Source: Galbula dea
Lineage: Eukaryota; Chordata; Aves; Piciformes; Galbulidae
Assembly (NCBI GenBank): GCA_013399015.1
Contig: VWZX01004666.1
Coordinates: 3,053,068-3,117,067 of the forward strand
Reading direction: 5' to 3'
DNA: 64,000 nucleotides
Part shown: piece after piece, positions 11,159 to 24,323 of the stretch
How positions within the stretch are numbered: position 1 is the stretch's first letter
Layout of the letters: each line of letters opens with the position of its first letter
Position numbers and translations under genes: made by a program
Notes under the pieces: generated by a model
Told to the model about the DNA's origin: nothing
Database searches by the model: none
Seen by the model: the letters and a program-made list of their open reading frames with translations, nothing else

Positions 11159-13832
11159 GAGGAGGAAGAGAGGGAATATTTTATTATTTTAACAGCCTAT
11201 AAAAATTTGGCCAAAGACTCAAATCTCCCTGAAATCAAACTAAATTATTTATGGCACAAAGATTTGTCCCATAGAGTTTTGCAAGACAGAGATGGCAGAG
11301 CTTAATTCCTGCTCAAATTAAACCCTCAAAATAGAGAAGGAGAGAAAAAAAAAGCACCCCTACCTGCAAATAAACCTTTGACAGTAAGTTGCACCAAGTT
11401 GTTTCCTTTTTGGAAGGTAGTGAGCTGCAAATAATTGCTAATAAAAGGTTCACTGTGTTTGATGAATACAAATCTTTATTTAGTGGCTGAAGAGCAAGTC
11501 TTTCTTGCTCTCTTGACAGTTTAACTACACGTCAACAATATTTGCTTAAAGTCTTTGGCTCCATTAATCTCAAACCCTGCTACACAGATAGCCAAAGCTG
11601 ATGACAAACCCCAGTTAGCATGGATCATCTACTTGCCCATGACAGTGTTTTTCTCATGACATTAAAAGGATGGTTTTTTCCCCAAAGATGGCACAAGTCT
11701 ATGGATTCTCAAGCAGGTTTGAAAGGATAAGTCTATGGCTTAAGGTGACTGATAGAGATAGCTGGGGACTAAATGGAAACAAGGAGGTGGAAGAATACCC
11801 TTGCACTCTAATTGGCTTTTTTGTTTGCTCACAGTTGCTTCTAATATGGACAGATCTCCATAAGAAAACAGAAAATTAGCACCTGTTAGGACAACTTAAC
11901 CTTCAGGGAGAAAAGCAAACATCCTTGGGTTGTCAAGCATTTGAAACAAAGGTTACAGAGGAAGTGATTTTTTTTTCCTGGATTGTTTTAACCCTTTCGT
12001 GTAACACTCCGCAGCTCATTAACAAAAATTCACCACTGATTGTCTTCTGAAATAGGGCACATGAAGCAGCACCATAAAATGTGGGACTCATTAACGATAT
12101 CTTTATACACTGAGCATCAGATAGGGAAGGTCTGAGCATGTTAAACATGTTATCAAGGGAAACTGAGGCATGGTAAGAAAAATAATCACTTATTCTCTGC
12201 TCCTTCATGACTGGCAAAGTTAAGAGGCATTCACCAGTTGTCTCAATTATAAGCCCTACAACATAGTAGAGAAGATCTTGAAAGCCTCCCTGTTTTAGCT
12301 ATTTTACAATCACTCACTAAAATGGCTGATGGGAGGCAAATGGGGCTGGTTATTAATGTTTGGGCAGCCAGAGTTACAATATAGGAATAAGGAATTGGAA
12401 AAGATGTCCTAGCTTTGCCATTTGAAGTATCCCTACCACTGAAACCCCTGTGTAAGCCACACAAGTGCTGCTGTAGAGGAGCTTGCTTTCCTAGTCCCTA
12501 CGTCTTCAGCTGTCAGACTTGTCTGGAAGGTCCCTATAGAGACTCTCATGTCCAGTTTGGCTTTACATGTGACCATAATAGCATCAGTTTTTCATGAGCC
12601 AATACCAGCTTTTCTCTGAACTCTGAGGCAGCTGGACCCTCATGGTATTTGTTCCATGACTACTTTCTCCCCACAAGCCATGTTGGGAAGTGGGATGCAA
12701 GCAGCCTAGCAAGAAGTTGCACAACCTGGAAGCTGACTGTTCTCCCCCCATCACACAGCTAGACTGCAGAAGAAGGTGCAATGATGCTTTGCATCCACTC
12801 ACTCTGAGTAACACAAAGCTCAGCTGCCTTTTAGACAGGAAAAACATCCAGCAGTGACTTTTCACTTCTTGCACGAGATAAAAAAACTTATCAGAGCCAG
12901 AAAATAGAAAGCAAGCCCAGGAATTAAAAATCAGTTCTGTGTCCTGATTTCTTGACTCGTCAGCAGGTGTTTTGTCCAAAACTACAGTTGTCTTGACCAA
13001 CTCTATAACCTGTCCCAGAAGCCTGGTCCCACAGGCAGAAACAAAACTGAATTTGGAGGGAAATACAATAGGTCTAATGGAAATGGTGAGAAAGAAAACA
13101 GAAGCACTTCCAAATAGAAGCTGTGGTACTCAGCCAAGGCCCTGGACAATACAAGCAGGGTGTGTACTATATATACCTGACTAACAATAGCATCACCCCC
13201 ATCACCCTGCCCCTGGCTGGTTCTTGGTAGATAATGACTTGATTAAGCTAAGAACTTCACTGAAACTATTCATATGTGAAAGCATAAAGCTGGCACAGAA
13301 CTCCACAGGACAGTGACCTTAGTGAGTAAATTGAACTAAAGCGATTGTAAATGAGCTAACATCTTTCACTTAACACTGCCTCCTGTTACTCTCCAGCAAA
13401 GGCATCAACCTTTCTCTCACTGGAATCTTCCACTTCTCTGACAAAACCACAAGCGTCTCCCAATTTTTCTACACTTTAACCCCAAAGGGGTTCACACTGT
13501 AGCTAACAGCCTCCAAGAGGATAGTAATAAAAACTAAGTGAGTCTTTGTTCTGATTGCAGATTAAAGGGAACAATCCACAGTACAAAAGTAAAATAGCTT
13601 CTCTGAGTTTTCCTTCCTCCCCCTTTTTTGAATAATCGGTATATGCATGCGAAGGTTCAATGTCTTCAAACATGAGGCTTCTGTACAAAAGCACAAGATC
13701 CTTGACTAAAGCACAGCATACTTAACAGCTCAAAAGCAATTGTTGTAAAACTTGATGGAATTGTGCCTGGCAAACATTTTATTGTCGTTTGTGCAGGGAA
13801 GCTTCAGCATTTTCTGGGGTTTTTTTGAATAT
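11159..13832. other. Unique sequence, no gene seen
   Basis: Other than a MIR-like relic at 12.14-12.21 kb nothing was recognised. A 138-codon minus-strand frame (12584-13000) has no family resemblance. Confidence 0.5.
12140..12208 (-). mobile_element. MIR-type SINE relic (partial)
   Basis: Read on the minus strand, AAGTGATT, then GCCTCAGTTTCCCT, then TGATAACATG follow the MIR order (AAGT.ACTT, TGCCTCAGTTTCC, CATCTGTAAAATG). Only the 3' half is recognisable. The diagnostic string on the plus strand is AGGGAAACTGAGGC. Confidence 0.52.
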
Positions 13833-13851
13833 TCACACACACACACACACC
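13833..13851. repeat. (CA)n microsatellite
   Basis: A short pure CA dinucleotide run of about nine units follows TATT. Confidence 0.95.
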
Positions 13852-15218
13852 TTGGGGAAGGGGTGGATACTTGATGAAGAAACTCAAGCTCAGGAGTTCA
13901 TGGCCATATTTACTGTTTTCTCCATAATGTATATATTTTATACAAGATACAACCCAGATGTTCAGAAGATAAACACTTTCCATTTATGCAGGTAAGAATA
14001 TAGCCCAAGGTCATATAAAAGCTTGTCACTAAAGTAGCACTCACTGGTGCAATAAATAAAGGTCTGGTCTGGCACAGCATTGAGTATTGAGTATATGCAC
14101 AGCATTGTTGCATACCAGGCTGAACACAATCTTTACAGGAGAAAAGACAGGGAGGGGGAAAAAAAAAAAAAAGAGAGCAAGCCCTAAAGGCCACAAATCC
14201 CCTGGGATGCAAGAAACCCAGAATCTGCTTCTTCCACAGCAACTGATTTAAACATTCGATCCTCTTCATTCAAGAATAGGTCCTCAACCACCTCACTTCC
14301 CCTTGTGCTACCTCTCCAATGCAGGCACAGAGCTTTCTTGACAGCTGAGTGAATTATATGCTTATCCTCACCCTCTTCTTTCTAAGGCTCATTTGGACAG
14401 AAACACACAACGAAAGGGAAAGACAAAAGACATAATTTTTAAAACCTTTCTATAACACTAGCAGAAAGGTTATTTCCCTCTGGTAATTGATTTGGGTAAG
14501 GAAGGAAGGGAAAGTGGGACCCTTGCAGGGCTTGCGCTCCCATCCTCCATCACCAGCACACACTGCACAGGCATGGTGGGCTGGGGCAGAAGCAGCAGGT
14601 TTCACTGCAGTAACAAGCCAGATGCTCACAAATGAATGCCCTTCACCTCTTTGCTATCACACTACCAGCTGAGAAGATGTGATCTCAGCCACCACCTTTC
14701 ACAGCAGGGGGGACATTTGTACACCACCAGCACGGAGGAGGGTCAGTGCTCAGCATGCCTGCTTAGGTAAGGTGTTCCTCCACAGCAACACCCAGCAAGG
14801 AAACACTTTAACAAACTGGGACACTTGCATTGCCCTGCCTGAAGCATAAACGAGGGTGTAAGGGGCAGGCGGCTGAAGCTCTGCAGGCCAACAGGAACAG
14901 GAGTTTCAGAAAAGCAGTTTTGCTTTCCAGATGGAGTAGAGCACATCTGGGACAGCAGCACCTCTCAAAAGGGCTTTTCCTCCAAGTTGGACTGTTATGG
15001 AAGTGACACCCTAGAAAACATACTGCATGCATCTCCTTGCCTCTCTGCTGAATTTGCTCAGAAGCATATGGCACATACACAAATGGCAGCTTTACATTTT
15101 AATTTTCTTTTTAATGCTGAGATCCTTATCTGGACACCAGGTGTTTAGACATGAGCTTAACACAACATTACTGGCTTTGGGATCAGCAACGCAGTGTACA
15201 TTGCTTTGCCTTAGAAGG
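13852..15218. other. Unique sequence, no gene seen
   Basis: It contains an A run of 14 at 14159-14172 in purine-rich DNA. No exon or interspersed repeat was firmly recognised. Weak MIR-like strings near 13870 and 14000 fall below what I would call. Confidence 0.5.
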
Positions 15219-15246
15219 AAGAATATATATATATGTATATATATAG
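15219..15246. repeat. (TA)n microsatellite
   Basis: An alternating TA run, interrupted once by TG. Confidence 0.9.
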
Positions 15247-15718
15247 GTGACCAGCTAAAGCAGACAAATGAAAAGACCTAAAGTGAAGTGTGACTAGAAA
15301 GCACTTCTATACACCAAGCAATGTCTGCAAGCTGGGACTGACATCTCTGGGTTGTCCTTTGTACACTCCTTTTTCCTCCCCAGAAATGGTAATGTGGAGC
15401 CAATACCACAAAAATCACAAATTTCAGAATATCCCTCAGCCTGAGGAGATAAGTGGATTTATTTCCTCTCCAGTGCATATGCACTAATCAATATGATCTA
15501 TGTGCACATGTTCTGTGCACCATAAATCCTGCATAGAGAGTACCTGTCAGACATGCTATACATATGGGTATTTCCACACAGAATTTTCTGCATGGAGGGA
15601 AACCTTAGTAATCACTAAGTCACAGCCACCCACCTAGAAGGAATTCCAAGAGATACAATCTCCTCTACAGCAGCGTCCCCATCTTGCTGGCCTCACCTCC
15701 AAACCCTCTCAGTTAGAT

Positions 15719-15863
15719 TAAAAAAAACCCACACACCAAAAAAAGAAAAAAACAACAAAAACCCCAAAACCACACAAAAAAACCCCAAAACAACCAAAAC
15801 ACACACCCAAACCAACAAAAAACCCAAAAACGAAACAAAAAAAAATCCACAACCACACACCAC
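15719..15863. repeat. A/C-only low-complexity tract (about 145 bp)
   Basis: A long stretch almost wholly of A and C mixes AAAACCCC, CACACA, ACAACAAAA and A-runs. On the minus strand it is G/T-rich with GGGGTTTT and GGGTTTTTTG strings, like the plus-strand tracts at 0.68 and 11.1 kb but much longer. The 105-codon minus-strand frame across it (15693-16010) gives a Phe/Val/Gly/Leu-rich translation that reflects composition only. Confidence 0.92.
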
Positions 15864-18800
15864 TGCATATACCACACCAAAACTACTTCCAGCTTTTACA
15901 ATGAAATACAAAAAACTCTGTAGACTCATCCTACATTTATAGGGGTGCATATAGGAACAGTGATTCCTAGTGTCTAGTACTGTGCTCAGATCACTCCCAT
16001 CTCCTTGCATGCTGCCGGCCTCTCCCCTAGCGGCAAATAACTCATCCGCCTGTGAGGGCTCTAACTACAATGTACAGAATAAGTGTGTGCATATGGACAC
16101 ATATTCATACATACATATATATGTGGACACATATATATAAAAATCCTCAAGACTTGGGGAGGAATGAGGAAGAGGGAAATCCTTCCTTTCATCTGGACCT
16201 AAATGGGAAGACCTGGTTTACACTGGAAGTGAGATTTCAGAACCACAAGGAATGAATGGTCTGCTTTGTCTCCACAGCTTTGATATATCAGTTCCTTCAG
16301 TGACAGACTTGTTAATCTTTCCAATGTTGCTTTTTCAAAAAAGACAAACAGAGTGGATAAATGCAAAGGGCCAACCACATCCCCTCCCATAGGAAGTCTC
16401 GCCACATGGGCAATTCTTCCAAGTAAAGAAAACAGCCCACTTTATTTACAGGGTAAATCATTTTGACTTATCTTCCAGGGGTTTGCTCATAGCAAACTGA
16501 CAGTTTCCCCCTGTTGCACAGTAAATGGCTGACGGGGAAAATGTTTTCCTTCCCACCATGTAGAAACCACCAGCCAGAAGGGNCATTAATGTTCTCCTAG
16601 CTGACAATCACTGCAATGGCCTGAACTCACCACTCCAGGCAGCTTGAGCAAGAAACCTGAGTCTCTACAGGGATTTTTAGCTAAGTACATAGACTCAAGT
16701 TAGAACTTTTGGTCTTAAAGGGTAAGGTAACCATTAAAATGATTTCCAAGTAAGACCCATAACTCTAGGATTAAAAAAAGAGAAAAAGAACCACAAAAAC
16801 CTAAACTTTCTTTTTTCTTCTGTTTAAATCCCTTTCCTCAAAATGTGATTACTTCTTTGTCACCTAAAATGACAGGACAGAAGAGGTAGGAACTTTTTAA
16901 AGGTGTAGTATTCCCAAGCAGATTCATTAATTTCTTTTTCTTTCACATACACCTTTTTTCCACAATAATCCACTGATGCACTTGTTAGATTTTGGTTTTC
17001 TTGATGTACAGCCTAAATACAACCCCAAATCTGGATATAATGCAAATTGTTTTCTTGTGGATGAAAGTTCACAGCTCAGGGACATAACTAGGCTCAAGCT
17101 TTCTTCTGTGGAAGTCAATGTGATCTTTAGACATCACTTTTGATAAATTAATCCACTTCACCAGCTCTGATCCAAGTTACAGCAGTAGCCAACACAGCTT
17201 TTTTAATCCAGCCCACCCTCCAAGAACATCTTTATTCCACCTCATAAAGCAAAACACAAGTGTTAATGCCACCAAAAAGCTGCAAGAAGGTTTGGGTGTC
17301 TCACCATGCCAGGTGAGCAACAGGAGCACACTGAGGGAATACAGAAGTGGTGCAGGTAATGTATTTGTTGAAGGTGTGCTCATAAAAAGTAGGAAGGACA
17401 GGATGAACTGGGCAGCTCAGAGCAGCACTTAGATAGGTCTGCTTTGGGATTGAAAGGAGAGCATTTCTGCCACACTTCCACTGCTTCATCAGTGTAAGCC
17501 ACTCCACAGACACTGTTAATGATCCTATTCAGCTAAATTAGGATAAACTGCAAGTGCAAAAGTCAGTCTTGCTGATTTTGGTGGTGATTGCAAGAGGATG
17601 CAAGTATATGCTTAAACGTTTTCCATAATAGCAAGATAAATAAACCATTTAAGATACCAGACATCACATAAATAACATGGAGAAATCCATCAAAACTTTT
17701 AGATGCCCTACACGCACACAGAGCAAGTGTGGCATTTTGCAGTCTTAATAGAGCAGGTTAAGAAGTGTGCACATTCCATATCCCCCACAGTATCTTATTT
17801 AGAAAAGACAATCAAGGCTAGACCTCAGGCAAAAATCCATGTAATTGCAATGATTTATACCTTTTGACACTCTGGTCTGCTGACACTGGATAGACAATGT
17901 GCATTGGAGTTTGCTGCAAATAGCCACTAACACATTTTTCTGGTTTTTGGAGGCTAGAAATATGAAAACATATGTTCTGATTTATAAACTGCAGGTCAAA
18001 CATGCAGGTGTTAATGGCTTTTTCCCTGAGATTTTCAACTCCAGCCAGACCTGTGTATGAGCAACCAATTAAAAATTAGAAAATAGCACAACATAATGGT
18101 GTTCCCATCATCTCACAGGAACAAAATAGCACAGCAAAATTAGAAACACAGACCTTTCCACCAGGACTCAACCTCCAGGTAAGAAAACAACCTAGGACCG
18201 TGCTTAAATCCAACAAATGCTTCTGCTTTGACCTTAAATGGTGTGATTTACAGTAATAATAAATATTTTAAAGACCTTTCCTATTTAAATGGCTGATAGT
18301 TGAAAGTTTTCACTGGTGGAGTTAGTTAAATGATTAAAAGTAACTATAACCCTGCTGGTACTAATGAAGGCTACACAAAGGTTCAAATCACCTAATAGGT
18401 ACATTTTTCCTTGGTGGTTTGGGTTTCTCCCCCCCCCCTTATTGGTCTGATATTCCCTTGGGGTCTTATCTGCACAGGTAAATTTATGATGTTGAAGATT
18501 ATCCTGAAATACAGGCTCTATTTACACTGGGCTAAAAGCCCAGGCAGGTACACACAGTCATATGATACAATCTGGTGCAGTTTGACTGTCACATCCTCAT
18601 GACTGGGGAACATGCTTGGTCGTAAGCATTGTGCTGCCCAAGGTCAGCATAGGTTCAGACTTCACTGCTGCTTACTCTGCCAGTCTACAAGCAAAAGGGG
18701 CATAATATGAGATCAATCCAGGGCCAGCTCTCATCCTGGGCTTTTCATCTGTGATCCCATTGAACACAGCAACAACTCTAGGTGCTTTCTAAGCTGTGGC

Positions 18801-19239
18801 TAGAAAGATACAGTACCCAAGGACAGATCAAGCTCCCCATTGTTCAGTGAAGTTCATTTTGGAGGACTGAGCTGCTCTCTGGAGGGTTTTTCTTTGCTGT
18901 CTAGAGAGGAAAAGCCAAGCCATTCCACCTAAGATGCCACAGCAAAATGCCTACGCGGGGAAAATTCAGTCTTTTAGGCCTGAATTACAGAGTGTGACAC
19001 AAGACGACCTCTGCCTGCAAGTCTGACTTCCATTTTTCTGCATGTAACACAGCCACATTCTGCATGGCAAAGCTCCAGTGCCCCTGACGTTGCATGTCAG
19101 TCTGAAGCGACTTCAGGTCAACACTTCCCTGCTTGTGGCCCACAGTGCATCAGGAAGACAACACTTGCAAAGGTACAAAAGAACCCCAGAAGTATGGATG
19201 TGTTTGCTGGAAAAGGCAGCTGGAGAACAACCAGCCCAG
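15864..19239. other. Unique sequence, no gene seen
   Basis: It contains a short TA/CA-rich stretch near 16095-16142, an unresolved base at 16583 and a run of ten C at 18429-18438. No coding exon, RNA gene or interspersed repeat was recognised. Confidence 0.5.
16583..16583. other. Unresolved base (N)
   Basis: A single N lies in AGAAGGGNCATTAATG. It has no scaffold-gap length, so it is probably an ambiguous consensus base. Confidence 0.9.
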
Positions 19240-19395
19240 CCTCTCCCTTGTCACAACTGTCAACACCAGAGCATCTCAGCCACTAGCTGAGTCTTGAAAG
19301 ACTCCAAGGATGGTGATCCTATAACCTTCCAGGGTACCTGCTCCAGCAACACAGCAACCCTTGAGCAAAGCATCTTGTCTTAACATGTAAGACTG
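19240..19395 (-). mobile_element. Older CR1 LINE fragment
   Basis: The plus strand reads as reverse-complement CR1: CTTGAAAGACTCCAAGGATG, GGTGATCCTATAACC, CAGGGTACCTGCTCCAGC. These match the usual minus-strand CR1 series (CTTGAATACCTCCAGGGATG, GGTGACTCCACAACC, CTGGGCAGCCTGTTCCAG). The 3' terminal octamers are not kept and divergence is higher than in the copies at 4.5, 22 and 28 kb, so it is an older insertion. Confidence 0.7.
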
Positions 19396-22029
19396 GTAAG
19401 AAAAGACCAATGCATCCAGATGTGCAAAGTACAAATGAGCATGTGAAGACTAGCCTAATTTTTCATTGCAACAGGTGGCTCATGTCAAGCACACACAGTT
19501 CTCTGATACTTATTCATGTTGTGGTTTGTTGGGTTTTTTTAAGGCTGGTTAGTCCTTTGGTTTGCACACGCTAAGAAACACTGCCCAGAACTGCCTGAAA
19601 AAAAATATCCATACACCATATCTTCCTGCTTTAAAGAGTATTTACCCATCAGGTAACATAACTTATAATAAAGCCAAAGATTTGTGAAGACAGCAAGTTA
19701 ATGTTGCCTTGAGACCACAGAATAGTTGAAAATTGTTTTAATGGGGATTCAAAGTGGTTTTGCATCATTATATCAATATATAAATCAGCTACACACTTAA
19801 AAAAACTGGCCACATAAGTCCCAGCAAGTCTAGCTTCTAGCAAGAGTGTCATGAAGAAAACATCATCATTTTAAATCCCAGTAAAACCATGGTATATGTG
19901 GTGGGAGCTACAACCAAAGAAAGCTAGAAAACATTCTTTAAAAACATTCCAAACATCTTTCTTTTTCATGCCATGAGAGATGATTTTTTTCTATTTCTTG
20001 TGAGGCACTCTGCTGTTTTGCTTATAATTCCTCAGGGACTAGTGACCTCATGAAGAAAAACAACCAGAACAGAATTAGCCTTTATTTATATATTAATAAT
20101 TTTACCTCCAGCAGTAGCAGATACAATATTAAGTCAAAAAAACAATTTGTGAGTGCTTGGATAGCAGTGCTCCTGTGAAGTTGTGGTAGCAGGAATTGCC
20201 AGGGAAGGCTGAGTTGTGGTTGCCAATTACTGTATTTATTCATTATTTGATCCAAAAATTAAGCGGGTACTCCAAAGCTGACAAAAGCCAGGAAGACCCT
20301 TTGCATTCCCTGGATTTTATATCAAACCTTAAACATAAAGTAGAGTCATAGCACAGTGGGGGGCACTGACTGGGAATGTAAGACCACAAACCTCTTCCAA
20401 CATAAGCGCTCTCAGCAGTATGAGCTAACAGACTGTATTAGAGACTTTGGGGAAGACTGGATGTCCAAAAGCCTCCCTCCCCACCACTGCCATCCCCCCA
20501 GCCAGGGTTAGTTTAGCAGGTGACTGAACCTCATCCTTACCCTGTCCAGTGAGAGGTCTGGTCCCTCTGCCTGTCCCCCTCCCCAAAACACCCCTTGTAG
20601 GGCTGCAAAACGGACCCCTCCACCCCTAGGGCCAGCAAAGCGGTGAAAAGTGATACGAACCGAATGGCAAAATCAATATTTGGTCAGGCTGAGGGGGGAC
20701 TATTGGTTCTTTTCTCATGATATCCATGTCTCCTGCACTTCCTGCTTCTCCGGGGCACTGGAAACCCAAGTCACTCCTAGACCAAGGGTGGCCGGGCTTT
20801 GACTCTGCAACATCTGTACCTCACAAGAAGTTCACGTGTGGTCTCCCAGGCCTATGCTTGTCCACTTGAGTGGCAGCAGGGATGTGCTGGCATAAGGGCT
20901 ACTGGGTAAGCCAGGAGGAAGCAAGACAGCAGGAGATACTGAGGGCAGCAACACTCCATCAGTGCAGGGGAGCACCACGTGGAGATCTTGCCAGCTCCAG
21001 CCTCTGCCCTCTTCCTCACAGCTGTGTAGTTCCATAAGGGTAACCTCTAACTTTTCAATCTCCTACATCCATCCTTTCTAGTATTGCTTTCTGTCCATCT
21101 CTCAGTCCCAAAAGACTTACATCCTGGGCCGACAGCCATGGGCTCCACATAACCAGGAGGTCTAAGAACCACTCCCAGTCCTCACGTCTAGGAAAAGTGC
21201 CTGGGCATATACTAAGCCTGCGTCTGTGGACCCTCATCCTGACTCAAACAGCCCTCATCTTAGCTCTGGATTTCCACAGGGTATGAGAACCAAGAGATGA
21301 ACAGAAACAACCACCACAGGTACGTGCAAACATAGAACAACCCTTGTTCTTGCCTAGGAAGTTCTTTCCAGTTTCTCCCAGTTCTTCAACTGCTGAAGGG
21401 CTTTTCATAGGTAGTCACAGACAGTACATCATGATAGCCAGCACTGAGGACAGCAGACTAAGAGGGAAGTAAAGCTACAACATTGTGTCACTAACTACTG
21501 TTTGGCATCTCAAAATACGGCAGTACTTTCCTAGAAAAGCTGATTAAGGTTTTTTCCTTCAAGATCTCCCTAAAAATTATCATAAAGAGAGGTTTGCCAA
21601 AACACCATACTGCATGACTGTGCCTCCAGTTTGTCCAGTTGCAAGTTTTGAACAACTCTGGAAAGCACCAGGGATACAGGGATGAGAAGAGCATGGGAAA
21701 GGTTTCCTCCTCTTTCATCAAAAAATTTTGCTCCCAGCAGAAAGGCTGCTCTCTTCTTACAGAAACCTGTCAGATGCCTTGAACCCCAGGATGGAGAGTG
21801 TCCAGTGAAACTTTCAACTTCTTGTTTAGGTAAGAGGTCATTTTCTCTATTAACAAGGCGGTGAAACAGCTCTCCACACATAGCTGCCTTACCTCTGCAA
21901 ACCCAACCCAAACCGTGTAGTCACATCACAACTCCAGCCAAAACACTGCAATGCACAAGTTGTCCTCTGCAAATAGGGCATAAGGAGGATTCCCCCATTG
22001 TCAAGTTCACCCAGAGGTTTAGCCCACAA
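19396..22029. other. Unique sequence, no gene seen
   Basis: No exon or repeat was firmly recognised. From about 20.35 to 21.25 kb the sequence is richer in C and G than its flanks, with C-rich strings on the plus strand, but CpG is not enriched and no family was identified. Confidence 0.5.
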
Positions 22030-22250
22030 AAATCACAGAATCTCAGAATGTTAGGAGTTGGAAGGGACCTCAAAAGATCATCTAGTTCAACCCTCCTGCC
22101 ACAGCAGGATTTCCTAGACCAGGTCACACAGAAGCACATCCAGACAGATTTTGAATATCTCCAGAGAAGGAGACTCCACAAGCTCTGGGCAGTCTGTTCC
22201 AGTGCTCCAGCACCCTCACTGTGAAAAATTTTTTTCTTCCTCGGGTATCC
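22030..22250 (-). mobile_element. CR1 LINE, 5'-truncated 3' end
   Basis: A minus-strand CR1 whose 3' end lies at the left: AATCACAGAATCTCAGAATG, then GGAGTTGGAAGGGACCTC, then GATCATCTAGTTCAACC, then the ORF2 tail region (ATCTCCAGAGAAGGAGACTC). It closely resembles the copies at 4.5 and 28.1 kb once reversed, so the three are probably one subfamily. Homology fades near 22245 in CTTCCTCGGGTATCC. Confidence 0.95.
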
Positions 22251-24296
22251 ACACACCATGTGCTGACTGCTGACCTGGCTCCAGCTGGGAATTTTGAAAC
22301 CCCTTCAAATCCTACTCTTTCAGTCTAGATAAAGGAAGAAAGAGTCCAACTGGAGCTGGTTTTGCCTCGTGAAGTCTCCAAAAGTATTCCCAGGCTCGGC
22401 AGACTGTTTGCCTCTGTCACTGGTCTGCCACCAGCCAGAGGGACCCTGTGGAGGTGGAAGAAAGACTGGACTCAGCCCTGCTAATGCACAAGAGAAAAGG
22501 CATTGGAAAGCAAAGGACATCGCACTGGGCAAAACAGTGCCTAGAAGCAGAAGACTTGCCTAAGAAAAGCAGAGCTTCAAAGAAACCAGGGTTAGGCACG
22601 ATGCTGAGAGCACCAGGTGGCACTCATGCTGTGGTGCCAGGGACAACAGAGAGAGAGAGTGCACAGCTCTACCCTCAAAAATCAAATCAGCAGGCATCTG
22701 ACTGAGAGCAGTCCCCTCTCTCACAAGACACGCAGGAGCATGAGGAAACCATGGCTGCAAGCGTCTTTTGCAGGTTGCATCTGGCAAAAATTGCCTTACA
22801 AGAGTTTTGGAGAGTCTATAGAGGAAGCACTCAGCCCTCAAAAAGACAAATATACAACAGAGCTGGCTAGGTGGTGGCTGCCCTTGTTAAACTCCATGGA
22901 AAAACACAACTTGTATAAACCAAATTCCCTTGCTAACCTCTTCCCCTTGTTGAAATATTAAACAAAAATAACTTCTCTTTTTATCTTTGAGCCAGTGGGA
23001 CAAATTTATCATTAAAGGAACTTCAAAGTCAACAGGGATATATCTGAGATGAAGAAATTAATTTGACCTATTGTATTTCGTGGCCTTATTTCTAACTAAT
23101 AACTAAATTGCACAGAACTTTAATCAACAGAGTCTGAAAACCTGGCCAAAGAGTCTTGCTTTCTTCCCCCCGGCATCGCTATCTGAACTTTCTTATTGCT
23201 TTCTCTTTAACTTTGGAAAACAGGTGTTTTCAGCCAATTTAATCACATTATTTCTTTTGTGAGTATACTGTCAAAATCTTAACATACAGTTCTCATATAA
23301 TATTTGCTCCTGAAACAAGCCACGTTTTTCTATTTAAAACATCTAAAATTTTGCCAATTCCCACAACAACAGTTTTGTGGGTGTTTTAAGCACACACATT
23401 GGTTAATATGACTCAAAGGACAGGCAGTCTGATCTGAGGATCTCCCTGGAAGATGCCTTGAATGAGGCAAAACAAAACTGCAATGCATGAGGAGAGGCAG
23501 ATCAACCTCTCGGCACACACACGGCTCTTCCTACTGAGGCACGTGCTTCTTGCTAGGCAGAATGAGCAATTCAGAGAGAGGAAGAGTTGCCAGTGGAGGA
23601 ATGAGGAGATGATGAAATAGAGAAGCTACTGAAGCTGGTGTTAGGTGGAAGATACATTTTGTGTCCCATGTTATATTGCCTGCCAGTCGATTATGGTGCA
23701 GCCTGTATAAACACATCATGTGTGCTCTGACAGGGAGTCGGGGTGAAGCAGGGTGTCAGGGTAAAACAGAGGATAATAAAATCACTTTAGATTTATTTCT
23801 CTAAATTGGAAACTTCATGCTTACACCTGACTAAATCATCAGCCTGAAACTTTAGCTCAACTCCCACAGAAAAAGTATGAAACCTTATCCCATCTTTGTT
23901 TAACAAAGGCCAATCAACCTCGCCTGATGAATTCTGCAGATGCAGGCAATGGGACACGTTTGGCCATTTTAATTCTGCAGGGCATCATCAGACCCATCTC
24001 TGACATACCCATCTTTAAGCAACCAAAGACATTTCAGTGTTCTGGAAGCCAGGCTGCCCTGCTGCAGCCTGCAGGCAGAGCGGATGCATGAGCGTGTTAT
24101 TGGGCATTAGCCACGGCCTTCATAAGTTCTAGCTAATATTAAGGAAGGCATTGCAGGTGGCTGGCGGCAGGGACTGGAGGATGGCAGCACTCATCCTCAC
24201 TCCTCCCTAACTTGGCAAGGGCAGGAGCAAAGCACCTCTGCCACCATCCCCTGGTCTCACTGCCAACGAGTCTCCCCTCTTGCAAAGTGCAAAAGG
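22251..24296. other. Unique sequence, no gene seen
   Basis: Several overlapping open frames occur on both strands between 22320 and 22960 (up to 114 codons). None has a recognisable domain, and having similar-length frames on both strands argues against coding. Confidence 0.5.
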
Positions 24297-24323
24297 ACCT
24301 TTTTTTTTAAAAAAAAGAAGGTC
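24297..24323. repeat. T-run/A-run inverted repeat
   Basis: ACCTTTTTTTTT is followed directly by AAAAAAAAGAAGGT, an imperfect palindrome able to form an AT hairpin. It may simply be slippage-prone homopolymers. Confidence 0.75.

Noticed and set aside
13867..14040. Possible MIR split by an insertion, with weak blocks near 13870 and 14000
   Set aside because: Each half is too weak to support, and the spacing interpretation was made to fit.
20350..20830. C-rich stretch considered as a possible LTR
   Set aside because: No terminal TG...CA pair, polyadenylation layout, target duplication or internal retroviral sequence could be identified.
13980..21835. Recursive-splice-like AG|GTAAG sites on the plus strand (13990, 14765, 18178, 21829)
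   Set aside because: Four AGGTAAG in 64 kb is about the chance expectation, and there is no evidence of plus-strand transcription.
21921..22259. 112-codon minus-strand frame
   Set aside because: It lies largely within the CR1 copy at 22.03 kb in a non-ORF2 frame.
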